Positions 1 to 10,601 of a stretch of DNA of 64,000 bases are shown piece after piece; position 1 is the stretch's first letter, and each line of letters starts with the position of its first letter. The notes beneath the pieces are model-generated. The model ran no database searches, was not told the DNA's origin, and saw only the letters and a list, made by a program, of their open reading frames with translations. Source of the stretch: Allacma fusca (taxonomy: Eukaryota; Arthropoda; Collembola; Symphypleona; Sminthuridae); NCBI GenBank assembly GCA_947179485.1, contig OX359250.1, positions 40,308,600-40,372,599 on the forward strand, in the 5' to 3' direction. The position numbers and the translations under genes are program-made.

Positions 1-2262
1 CTCGTTTTCTTTTTCGTCTGTGACTGAGTTTCCCCACACTTGTGATTCATTTTTAGATGCAATGTGGACAATTATCAACTTAAGAACTATTTTGTTAGCT
101 CGTTAAAAAGTTAATAATTATTACTGTTTTCTACAAAAAGCTTCAAAGGTATTTTACAAAATTTTGAAAAGGTTAAATACATATTGTTCTCTAAAATTTC
201 TTATAGGTTTCTAAAGACATTCTTGGATGACCACTGTAACTTGAGATTTTGGACTAACGGGAGGAAGCAAATTTTGTAAACTTTGAAAAAAGATTTACTA
301 AAACATTGGGAAAATGAAATTTTTTATATTATTATTCCTACATTTTAAATGGTTTCTTGGCACCCCGTACATAAATTAATTGAATGTAAGTTAATGCTAA
401 ACAATAAATGTCACAGTACCGAAATATGCACTGTTATTGAAGATTGTTGCAAAATGCTAATAAACACACTATTTACTATACATTCGTATGCACCTGTGTG
501 AATGCTGATGACTGGAGGCTCTTTATCATAATTTTAAGTAATATAAACTAAAGATATTTATTAAGCATACTCATACGTATGACCCGGACAAGAATAAGTG
601 AGCATATTGCATTAGTTCCTCCCATAAGTATTCTCTGAGGATTACAAACTCAAGCATTACACGGTAGTTCGTATTAAAGGTATGCTCCTGTGAGTTATTA
701 TTGTATGCTTCCCTGAAACATGACTAAAAAAGGTCTAGTATAAGTTTTAAGAGTATTTAAAAGTATGAGCCTAGCACTTCTAGTACGCATAACTCTTAAT
801 GCTTAATATGAGAAATTAGCATACTTCAAACTGCAGTTTGTAGTATAACAATTTTCCATACTTCCTCATGCTTAGACGATGGTGTGGGTTGCTTCGGCGG
901 AGTTATCACTGGCGGGATTGTCGAGGCGGGATTAGCTCTGGACACGTAGTAGCTAGATATAAAAACGACTCTTAGGAAAACTAAAAGCATCCTATTTATG
1001 TTAACAACATTACCACAGACTTTGGTCAAAATAGAATTAGCTGATTTTTAAAAACTGATGCCTCTCTTTTACTACGTAAAGTCGGTACTCCAAGAATAAT
1101 TTTTAGAATTATTATTGTTCTCAAACTTTTCCGTGGCATTAATGTTGTTTTGAAAATAATTCAATGCTGTTTAGTAAATAGGTGCTCTACAGGGTACTTA
1201 TAAAATAGTAATTAAATTATTTTAGCTGAGCAAATGTTTGAAATTTGAAATTGTCTTTGTTTATATGCTTTTTGCTAGAACCCATTATTAAAATTATAAG
1301 AATTGACCACAAAATATTAGCTATCCCTAATTTAATAAATCAATTAGACCCTACGTTTTGACCATGAAAGTGTCAATTGTTTTAGTAATCCAGGACGCTG
1401 TCCATGCATAATAGCTACATCATTTTAATTAATTTAATGTCTGACATGTGTTAGTGTACCCCAAAGTTACTCTTATACTCTAAATTTCTCTCATATCCAA
1501 AGTTAGAATTAATCGTGGTAGTTAAAATATGATGGCCAATCAATATTAGCCAATCTGTACTAAATATTCAAAGGCGTACACAATAATCAAGTAGTAGTTG
1601 ATTCGAATTAACCATACAAATTCCAAGATGGAAGATAGTAACTTGTTTAGCATTGCGGTATTTATTTTCTCTTTTTTATTTTTTCCTGGTTTGTAATCTA
1701 AATGGCATTATTTTTGTTGTCTTGAACCGAATTAAGTTGTAGTAACATTTGGTTACTATAATTTAAGCCTGTCCAAGTAAACAAAAAAGAAATGTTAACA
1801 AAGAATAGTTTAATTTTTTCCTTTCATTCGAGCAAATAAATGCTTTAAAATAAAAGCAAAGCATTTTTTCATGAATAAAAGAAAAAAATGAACCGCTATG
1901 CTTCAACATGTCGTCATGAACATAAGTGACGACTGGCACTATCATCATCATCATCATCATCAAGACAATCACTTTCAGATTAGTATAAAGGATATCAGCT
2001 TTACTAACAAGCAAAGTCTTCCGATGTAAACTTCAGAACTAGATGAAAATTGGTGGAATTGTAGACACTACTAATAACGTTCACACAAACCACAAACTTC
2101 GTGCCATCTCCTCTGGGTTCGGGCAGTAGGACATCTGAAAGTTTGTTTTTTTTTTTAAATTTTGAAAATTCCTCGCTTGAATTTTTTCATGTTAAATCCC
2201 ATAAGAAAAATCCATTTTCGCAACTCGAATAAAATCCAAAGTAATGTCACTATACATAAGTA
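1..2262. other. Intergenic, no gene seen
   Basis: AT-rich sequence on both strands without a convincing coding exon. The longest open frames are under 90 codons, have biased composition and no flanking splice signals. A short ATC trinucleotide run lies at 1941-1962. Confidence 0.6.
1941..1962. repeat. (ATC)n microsatellite
   Basis: About seven uninterrupted ATC units. Simple-sequence repeat with no sign of function. Confidence 0.9.
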
Positions 2263-2371
2263 TATCGTCGGCTAAATTCTATTCTAAAAGTACCATTTTC
2301 ATTTGCGAACCCGTTTAAAAAGCATAGGTTGTGAAATGAAAATGGTACTTTTTAGAATTTAGCCAACGATA
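2263..2371. repeat. Hairpin-forming inverted repeat (MITE-like)
   Basis: A left arm at 2263-2304 and a right arm at 2334-2371 are near-perfect reverse complements (core TAAAAGTACCATTTTCATTT), separated by about 30 bases. The size and structure fit a miniature inverted-repeat element or a very small foldback element. No protein is encoded. I see no second copy in the window. Confidence 0.65.
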
Positions 2372-2658
2372 TGTACAATCAGCGCTGCACGTGCTTTAAC
2401 GCGTATGTACATGTTCATATATTTACATTATTAAAGCGAAGCGCTTTTGTAAAAAATTATCGTTTTCGATTTTGTCCCACGAAAGGCTCCCGCACGGGAC
2501 GAGTTACAACGACTGGAAAAGCGGCAAACGACCTGTTGGGTCCTGGACCGTGGCATAACGCCTTTAATTTTTCAGTTTATGAAATTTTATGAAATTTTGA
2601 AAATTCCCCGAATTCGCGTACAAATCACGAAACAATTACTCCATTACTGATCCATTAG

Positions 2659-2858
2659 NNNNNNNNNNNNNNNNNNNNNNNNNNNNNNNNNNNNNNNNNN
2701 NNNNNNNNNNNNNNNNNNNNNNNNNNNNNNNNNNNNNNNNNNNNNNNNNNNNNNNNNNNNNNNNNNNNNNNNNNNNNNNNNNNNNNNNNNNNNNNNNNNN
2801 NNNNNNNNNNNNNNNNNNNNNNNNNNNNNNNNNNNNNNNNNNNNNNNNNNNNNNNNNN
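2659..2858. other. Assembly gap (200 N)
   Basis: Exactly 200 unknown bases. The gap lies eleven bases before the left end of the large transposon, so the left flank of that insertion cannot be checked here. Confidence 1.
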
Positions 2859-2869
2859 CGAAATGGTTT

Positions 2870-3915
2870 GAGGAACTCCATCAGCTTTTCGAAACGATCA
2901 GCACAACCTTGCTAAAATGACTTTAAAGTCTCAGGTTAGGTAACGGGTAATGGCCAGATTCGCCTCCAAGGAATTTACTGCTATAGAGAAACTGCAACAA
3001 AAGCTACGTGACCTTCGAGGTCAAACATTTGCGCCACTCTAGCGTCCGTATTTATGGACCGATTTTGTTGAAACTTGGCCAGGGTGTTGGGACACCTCTC
3101 CTACATGAGGGTATTTTGAGATGAGAGGGTGGGTCATGAGGAATGACCCCGGCGGGTCATGACGTATTACTAGGGGTCACGGGACATAAATTAAGCAGAA
3201 TGTCACGACACACAGCCAAACGACCCTCCAGAGTGTGTCAACCATATGTTTTATGGGGCATTTTGTTGGACAATGAAGTTGGTGACCTCCAGAGGTCACT
3301 CCATTGACTATGAGGTCACGGCAAAAACTACGCTAGAGAGTTGCAATTTTTTTTCACAACACTCATTCAATCGTTACAAACACTTGCCTTATGGGCAATT
3401 TTGTCAGTCAATGGTGTCCGTGACCTCCAGAGGTCACTCCATTGACTATGAGGTCACGGCAAAAACTACGCTAGAGAGTTGCAATTTTTTTTCACAACAC
3501 TCATTCAATCGTTACAAACACTTGCCTTATGGGCAATTTTGTCAGTCAATGGTGTCCGTGACCTCCAGAGGTCACTCCATTGACTATGAGGTCACAGCAA
3601 AAACTTTTAGCAATTCGTAATCCAAAACAAACAAACATGGAAACTGATGTCGTAGAACATATTACGGTACAAAAATCTAATTCCGAACCAGCCGATGTTG
3701 TAAAATATACGATCAGGGTTTGGTAAAGTTACATGGTCATGTGGGAACAATGTGACAGCAACTCGTTCTTACTACGCTCAATGAAAATACAAGTGAACTA
3801 GGTGCTAATGCTAACAAACTGACTTGCAATTTTTGCTACACAAATAAATACAAATTTTCGTTGCGACCTGTAGTACAAGTGCATTGTAGGGTTCAAATTA
3901 TTTTATTTCATACAT
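2870..3915 (+). repeat. Left terminal inverted repeat of the transposon
   Basis: About 1046 bases, matched in reverse complement by 8859-9770. It is longer than the right copy by one 138-base tandem unit. It contains an open frame of 124 codons (3246-3620) made of the tandem repeat. I regard that frame as a by-product of the repeat and not a gene. Confidence 0.85.
3282..3615. repeat. 138-bp tandem repeat with palindromic core inside the left TIR
   Basis: Three copies of the core GTGACCTCCAGAGGTCAC start at 3282, 3420 and 3558, exactly 138 bases apart. The right inverted repeat has two such copies. Each core is an almost perfect palindrome made of everted TGACCT/AGGTCA half-sites four bases apart, and a further GAGGTCAC follows close by. 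Repeated subterminal palindromes are commonly transposase-binding sites, and that is my inference here. Confidence 0.8.
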
Positions 3916-4303
3916 CGTATTGTCGTAACAACATGGAAGCGAAAACGAACTTAACAACCAAGTAGCTCGAATACTGTATGTACAATTACTGTTCCGCTAA
4001 TTCACATAATTCAACTATGGAGGCTTCAAGTCTTAAGTGCTAAGGTGTTATGGTGAAAGTGCACTTTTCGTATCAAATAAAATGAACAACAGATAGGTGT
4101 AATGTTTAGGCAAGATATACAAACTGAAAATATAGTAAATATTATTTTAAAAACAGTAAATATGGATTCTCAGTATTGGTTTTGAGAATATGACTCAACG
4201 TACATGCAAAACCATGGACGTTTGATCTGTTATATTGCCGATTAAAACCCATCCCGTATACAAGTTACCTGAATGTACACTGGGAAAAGATTTATATTAC
4301 AGA

Positions 4304-5180
4304 TTACTGATTGTAGGTTTTAAGCTGGTACAAACATGATAATATAAAAACAATGGCTAAACCAACCATAGTGACTAATGTATAGAATTGATATACATTT
4401 GTACTTCCTTGTAGCTCAGAAGATTTTTTTAAAGCGCTTTCTTCTACCTCTAGCAGTTTTCTCACTTCTACAACCTCTTTACCCACGTCCTTCACCGATT
4501 GTGTCTCCAAATCCAAACCCTTCTCGATATTTTGCATGGCTTTTGTGCGTGTAAAAGCGTTATGTTTCATAACAACTAGGTTGCTGTTCTCAGTTTCCAG
4601 CTCCTCACGAATTTGGCCACTGATGAATGTGTTCATTAGTGAAACAAGCTGGGATGAGTTGTCCAGGTCCTTCTCTCCGTGACCGTTACGCTTAAGAAAC
4701 GTCCGGGTTGAATCGTCAAATAAACCTTTGATGTTACCTAAAAATCCGGCCAGGTCGCCGCCAGATATACTTTCCAATATTCGGGTTCCCATAGACATTA
4801 GCGCAGGCAACACTTGCTTCTTCTGTCTGGAATTCACTTAAAGATGAATTTATGATATTATTAAAAAAATTCAAAACTTGAAAGACTACAACATGTAACA
4901 ATTCTTTAGTTTAATAATAACTAATCCAATAAAAACAACAAAAACCTGATAAATTCGTAGCTACAGCTCCGTATGAGTCCTCCAATATTTCCTGTTGGTT
5001 TGTCAGGCTGTAGTGGCTGTACTCCGTAGTTACGTCCAGAGCAACGGTTGACTGATGCTGGTGGGTACCGATATCGTTGTGATACGATGAAAAATTAGTA
5101 ATTGGTACAGCAAATGCTGGTTGTACCAATAACAATGCAATGCAGTGACAAGTAATACTAAAACCAATGTATTGATCCAT
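4304..5180 (-). CDS. Transposon-borne signal-peptide and tail-TM protein (2 exons)
   Basis: Two open segments on the minus strand join cleanly. Exon 1 is 5180-4946 (ATG at 5180), followed by a GT...AG intron of 109 bases (4945-4837), and exon 2 is 4836-4304, ending in a stop. The joined product is 255 residues. Residues 1-25 form a typical secretion signal ending near AFAVP. Then come a short region with N-x-S sites, a glycine-containing hydrophobic stretch, an acidic Glu/Lys region with coiled-coil character, and a single strong membrane helix at about 227-249 followed by a short basic tail. This predicts a type I membrane protein. It lies wholly inside the transposon, opposite in direction to the transposase. 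I do not recognise the family. It could be a captured host gene, an element-specific accessory protein, or virus-derived. The splice model is inferred. The alternative of two separate small frames is less likely because neither starts with ATG at its 5' limit. Confidence 0.55.
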
Positions 5181-5844
5181 GTTTACGGCGCTAGTGAATT
5201 CACAGATTTGATCAGTGCTCACTGTCTCAAATGAACTTCGAACAGATACTGAATTGTAGACAGGATTGTTGCCTTTTAAAGGAGGCACGATTGATAAATG
5301 TTACCGTTCAATTGATGAGTAATATTAAGAGAAAGTACATGCTGGTGCAGTAAAATATGTTCCAACATAATTCTTCGGTCTTGTTTTGTCACGTGGGGAG
5401 TGATTTTATAAACATTCTCAGTGCTGTCAAATTTGGAAATCTTTTAATAGAAAAAGCAAGCGGTGATCGGTCTACAAAGAAACAATAACCACTGTGTGAG
5501 TCATTACTATTATCGGCGGTGTTCTAAATTTAAAATCTTGTGAACAAACAATTCAATACCCTCAGGTATTGATGGTATGCATCTACATGATATAAATTGT
5601 TGTCACAATTAGTAATACCGACATTTTTATTTTTGTCGATATCTTTGAAGTATTTTTAAAACAACTGCGGCTGTTTTAAGGAGTTCGATTGTAAGGTTGT
5701 ACTCCTGTTTCCACAAATATTTATGACTTGGTCAAAATAGTTCCAAACTGTAACCAAAATGTTTTGATGTTACAAAACACAAATCAGTTGCTCTCGTGCT
5801 ACACTACCAAAACATTGTTTCGTGCCGCTTTAAAATACTGAAAC

Positions 5845-8605
5845 ATGTTTCTTCGTCAGTTACGCGAAAAAACATCTCTTGACTGTGCTAATCCATATGA
5901 CACGCCTCATACGAAATCCAAAAATGTGCAAGTACGACTGATCCATCAAAAGCTTTTGGCGGAATGTTTGAAGTACTTACAACAACCTAAAATAACTGCT
6001 TCAACAAATCTTTGTATGCAGTGCCGGACTCGATTAACCAGGGAAGCAAAAGGTTAGTTCTTTATAATTTTATTGTTAAAATAAGCATTTCCAAATTTTA
6101 CAGTAAACACGTGATAGAAATCTAAATTCTGATAGAAAAGTAATTTCTGAAATTGTTAAATTTTATAACGTACGTTTGAGTCCAATATTGAACATTTCAG
6201 TTTTTAATTTCTCGTAAATTTCATTTATAGTTGCTGCTGCACGACAAATTACCGGATCCCACGAAGAAGCATTAAATCCAATGTCACAAGAGGACTCACC
6301 CAACACTCCGGATGTGTCACATCGGGAAGTCGTGTTACCCACTACCGAGGACACGGTGAATCCAACGCCCGTACTTTCGCAGGATCAACAGACGGCAGGA
6401 ACTAGTAAAACTTCCCGTGGTGTGAAAGGTATCCTAGGCTTGCCATTTCTATTCCCTGTTATACCCAAACAACCTATCAGAAGTCCGACGAAATCTAGTA
6501 CAACAATAGCATCACTGCAGAGCTACCAGGAATCGGAAACTTCTTCGATCTTCAGTGGCGGAGCTTTTGTTGACGTTAACAGAATTATCACTCCATTGGG
6601 GATATCTCCAGCAAAACCTAGCGATTTAAGCAAACCTGGAGTAATGAAGTCCAAGCTTCACCGGTCTGTTCAAGTTCTTGAAGAAACTCTAAGTAAAGCA
6701 GCTGATGTAACGATGAATATAGTATGTGAGGACTGCGCAGATCTTTTAATTAATATGAAGCAGCGGTACCCTGAACTTATTTCAAAGAACCATAAGTATA
6801 TGATGCTAACTTGTGCACCCAAAAGTCTCAGCTGTAATGCACTTAGACAGAAAACGGGATGTTCTTGGTATGAGGCAAAAAAGGCACAGGAATTAAGGTT
6901 TGAAAAAGGAGTTCTGCAGTATCCAGAATGGAAATCGCCCGGACACGAATTAGATGAAAGGACAGTAAACCTGGTTACTGAGTTCTACTTGAGCACCGAT
7001 AATGCGAAAATAAGTGCAGACGCAAAAGATGCAGTTCGCCTATACAGTAAACAAGGTGACAGAACAGATGAGTTAGTTCAGAAACGAAGATTGATGTTTA
7101 GTTTAAAAGAATTGTATACTATGTTTTGTGCCCAGTACGGCGATGCTTTATTGTCGGTGTCAAAATTTGCTGAACTGAGACCACATTACTGCATTTATCC
7201 AGGTAACAGGGGAATGCACAATGTTTGTACATGCATTGTGCATGAAAACTTTAGATTTTTACTGGAGCCTATTCATCATCGTGGCGAGGCAGGTCCCATA
7301 ATACGATCGTTTCTTTGTCCATCTCTCACCAGAGACTGCTATTTAGGGTATTGTAGAGCTTGCCCAAGATACGAAATAGTTGACGAATACGAACGCATGT
7401 TTGAAACCAATTTAGTGTCTTATAAGCAATGGGAATGTGTAGATAGAAGCAATATTAAACAAATCACTGAGTCTGTACAAGACTACCTGGAATCACTAAA
7501 AAAGGTGATTCCAAAGGTAGCAGTTCATCATTACATTATGCAGCAACAGCAGGAATATATAAAGGGTGTCAAGGAGTCTCTCAGAAGTGGAACTGACAGA
7601 ATATTAATGTATGTAGACTTCGGAGAGAACTATAATTTTTACTACCAGGACGCAATTTACGGGGTGCATTGGTCCAATAATCAAGCAACACTGCATCCTT
7701 TCTATGTTGTTTGGCAAAATGAAAGCACTGGTCAAGTGCAGGAAAAATGTTTCATGATTATCAGTGACGATTTGGAGCATAGTGCAACTACTTTCCATAT
7801 ATTCAGATCAAAAGTTGTTAGGCTGCTGCGAGATCAGAACATTGCAACCGATAATACCAAAATTGTATATGTAAGTGACGGAGCTGCGTCTCAATATAAG
7901 AATAGGAAGAACCTATTTCATTTATTCCGACATTATGAGCTATTTAATATGCATGCCGAGTGGAATTTTACAGCTAGCTATCACGGCAAATCCATGTGCG
8001 ATGCCGCAACTGGTTCACTAAAACAAGTTGCTAATAATTACTGTAGGAAAGGTAATTTTATAACGTCACCATTCGAACTGTTTAAATTTGCTGAGACACT
8101 AACAACTGATAGGCGGGAATATATTTTCATTTCAAAGGATGTAGTAACTGCGCAAAAATTTGATATTGAATCAGCATATACGCAAGCATTACAAGTGGTA
8201 GGCACCCGCAAGTTTCACAAGTTTGAAAGGGTAGGCGATTCTTTGCGTTGCTGGTTTTTTTCGAATGATGAGATTTATCAAGACGTTTTGTACGGCACAC
8301 TCACTCTGCCTTTAAAACCAAGTTTTGAGGAAAGTACGTATGTAGCAATAAAAATTCCTGGAGGATTTACTGTAGGCTTGATTGTTAGCAAGTTGATATT
8401 TGATAGTGACGAGGAGTATAAAATCAAAATAATGAATAGGCTCCATAACAAAAACGTTTTCCAATGGCCTTCACGAGAGAAGATCCTCTCATATCACGGT
8501 AATGAAATAATTACAAAGGTAGATGTCCCAACTACCTCAACAGGTAGGATGTATTCATTAAATGCCGAAGAGTATTTGTCAGCAGAGAAAGAATGTGTGA
8601 AGTAA
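5845..8605 (+). CDS. DDE-like transposase-family protein (2 exons)
   Basis: Exon 1 is 5845-6052, the intron 6053-6230 has GT...AG ends, and exon 2 is 6231-8605. The frames match and give 860 residues. Cysteine/histidine groups in exon 1 (CMQC) and around residues 235-280 and 400-447 (VCTC, DCYLGYC) suggest zinc-binding DNA-recognition parts. The C-terminal half has the pattern MYVDFGENY (Asp about 532), YVSDGAASQYKN (Asp about 619) and HGKSMCDAATG (Asp about 660). It resembles a family of otherwise uncharacterised proteins common in cnidarian and arthropod genomes that I take to be RNase-H-fold (DDE/D) transposases. Assignment of the catalytic residues is my inference. The gene sits centrally between the long inverted repeats and has no disabling change, so it may be active. 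Confidence 0.75.
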
Positions 8606-8858
8606 GTATAAGATTGAGTATAAAGGATAAAATCCCTACTATAAAATTCTTTTAATATAAAACTTGCGTTAATGGCATTCAGTAGGGAAATGTAATTTCA
8701 GTGCATTTCTTCTGATCTTTGAAATAATTATTGTTTTATATTTTAAAGTACTAATTCTTGTATTACTCAACTCTAGACTTGGTCTGAGCATAACGTTGTC
8801 AGTTCTCACGACTAGTTCAGCCTTACGTTATTACTCATATTGTACATATTTCTTTGTT

Positions 8859-9770
8859 ATGTATGAAATAAAATAATTTGTACCCTACAATGCACTTGTA
8901 CTATAGGTCACAACGAAAATTTATGTATTTATTTGTGTAGCAAAATTAGCAAGTCAGTTTGTTAGCATTAGCACACCTAGTTCGCTTGTATTTTCATTGA
9001 GCGTAGTAAGAACGAGTTGCTGTCACATTGTTCCCACATGACCATGTAACTTTACCAAACCCTGATCGTATATTTTACAACATCGGCTGGTTCGGAATTA
9101 GATTTTTGTACCGTAATATGTTCTACGACATCAGTTTCCATGTTTGTTTGTTTTGGATTACGAATTGCTAAAAGTTTTTGCTGTGACCTCATAGTCAATG
9201 GAGTGACCTCTGGAGGTCACGGACACCATTGACTGACAAAATTGCCCATAAGGCAAGTGTTTGTAACGATTGAATGAGTGTTGTGAAAAAAAATTGCAAC
9301 TCTCTAGCGTAGTTTTTGCCGTGACCTCATAGTCAATGGAGTGACCTCTGGAGGTCACCAACTTCATTGTCCAACAAAATGCCCCATAAAACATATGGTT
9401 GACACACTCTGGAGGGTCGTTTGGCTGAGTGTCGTGACATTCTGCTTAATTTATGTCCCGTGACCCCTAGTAATACGTCATGACCCGCCGGGGTCATTCC
9501 TCATGACCCACCCTCTCATCTCAAAATACCCTCATGTAGGAGAGGTGTCCCAACACCCTGGCCAAGTTTCAACAAAATCGGTCCATAAATACGGACGCTA
9601 GAGTGGCGCAAATGTTTGACCTCGAAGGTCACGTAGCTTTTGTTGCAGTTTCTCTATAGCAGTAAATTCCTTGGAGGCGAATCTGGCCATTACCCGTTAC
9701 CTAACCTGAGACTTTAAAGTCATTTTAGCAAGGTTGTGCTGATCGTTTCGAAAAGCTGATGGAGTTCCTC
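8859..9770 (-). repeat. Right terminal inverted repeat of the transposon
   Basis: Reverse complement of the left repeat, with two copies of the GTGACCTC/GAGGTCAC palindrome in place of three. It ends in GGAGTTCCTC at 9770, where similarity to the left repeat stops. Confidence 0.85.
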
Positions 9771-10601
9771 TTTATGCTTGCATAGCACATGACCAGATAG
9801 TGGTTCCAGATTTTATTTAAAGGCGCTTCTGTTATCACTCACCGAACTGCTCCCGAGCATACACGGCTAACTGCCCGTGTGTATGGTTTATGTAGTTCCA
9901 TACTTACAGTAGGATTGGGTGATAGTTATTTTGAATTAATTATAATAAACTACTTGTTTGTTCTTGAGATCTCTATAAGACGGAGAGTAGAGTTGTGAAC
10001 TGCATTAGGTTTCCATCTTGCAATAGTGCAATGTCCGTAGTTATTAAAAAGACGTTTATTTACGATGTGGAAATCATTTGGATGTTTTGGTGCTGGTGGC
10101 GTCGAGTTAAAGTTTGTGAGTTGTTGAATTGATTTATTTATTGATTTTATTCTATGGATGCCCTAGGTAATTAATAATAATTAGGACACGGAAAGATTAG
10201 GGTAGCGAAAGTACACGATCAAAATTAATTTTCGCACGATGCAACATTTCTTCAGCTGTCAGTTGCAGGGCAGTGTTCAGTTGTCCGATGATAATTGTTT
10301 TTGCGTTATTGAGCATTTACGTAGGTGTTATGCTTTCTGGCTGTAATTTGTTTTTCACGATGTGCATGTTTTATGCTTTCCATTTGGGTGGTTAGTTTGT
10401 TGTGAATTACTATTACTATTAGATACATATGATGCGAATCGAAGATGAATGATTCTTAAGTTGTGAAAAATGAAGCAAAATATGATTTTTTGAACGATGA
10501 AATATTAATTCATAAAAAATAATCTTGCAAATGCGTAGGCAAAAGTAAGAAGACGTGATATCAACGCTTTGTAACTTGGGGTCACTTCGTGCGTTTCTGC
10601 G
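9771..10601. other. Upstream region of the SLC16 gene
   Basis: No coding exon seen. The transposon's right end lies about 830 bases before the transporter's start codon, so the insertion may affect its promoter or 5' untranslated exons. Confidence 0.5.

Larger units (their letters stand above)
2870..9770. mobile_element. 6.9 kb DNA transposon with ~1 kb inverted repeats
   Basis: The ends are long inverted repeats: 2870-3915 and 8859-9770 are reverse complements over almost their whole length, apart from one extra tandem unit on the left. The outermost bases read GAGGAACTCC on the left and GGAGTTCCTC on the right. Between the repeats lie a two-exon transposase-like gene on the + strand (5845-8605) and a two-exon membrane-protein gene on the - strand (4304-5180). 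Both genes are open and the repeats are nearly identical, so the copy looks young and possibly intact. A second, degraded copy of the left repeat begins at 52079 with the same GAGGAAC terminus, which supports the end call. Target-site duplication could not be defined, because the assembly gap lies next to the left end. The superfamily is not known to me with certainty. Confidence 0.85.

Noticed and set aside
3246..3620. 124-codon open frame in the left inverted repeat (and its 78-codon counterparts at 9158-9394 and 52259-52495)
   Set aside because: The frame is produced by 138-base tandem units, a multiple of three. It varies with unit number and has no splice or start context, so it is a repeat by-product.
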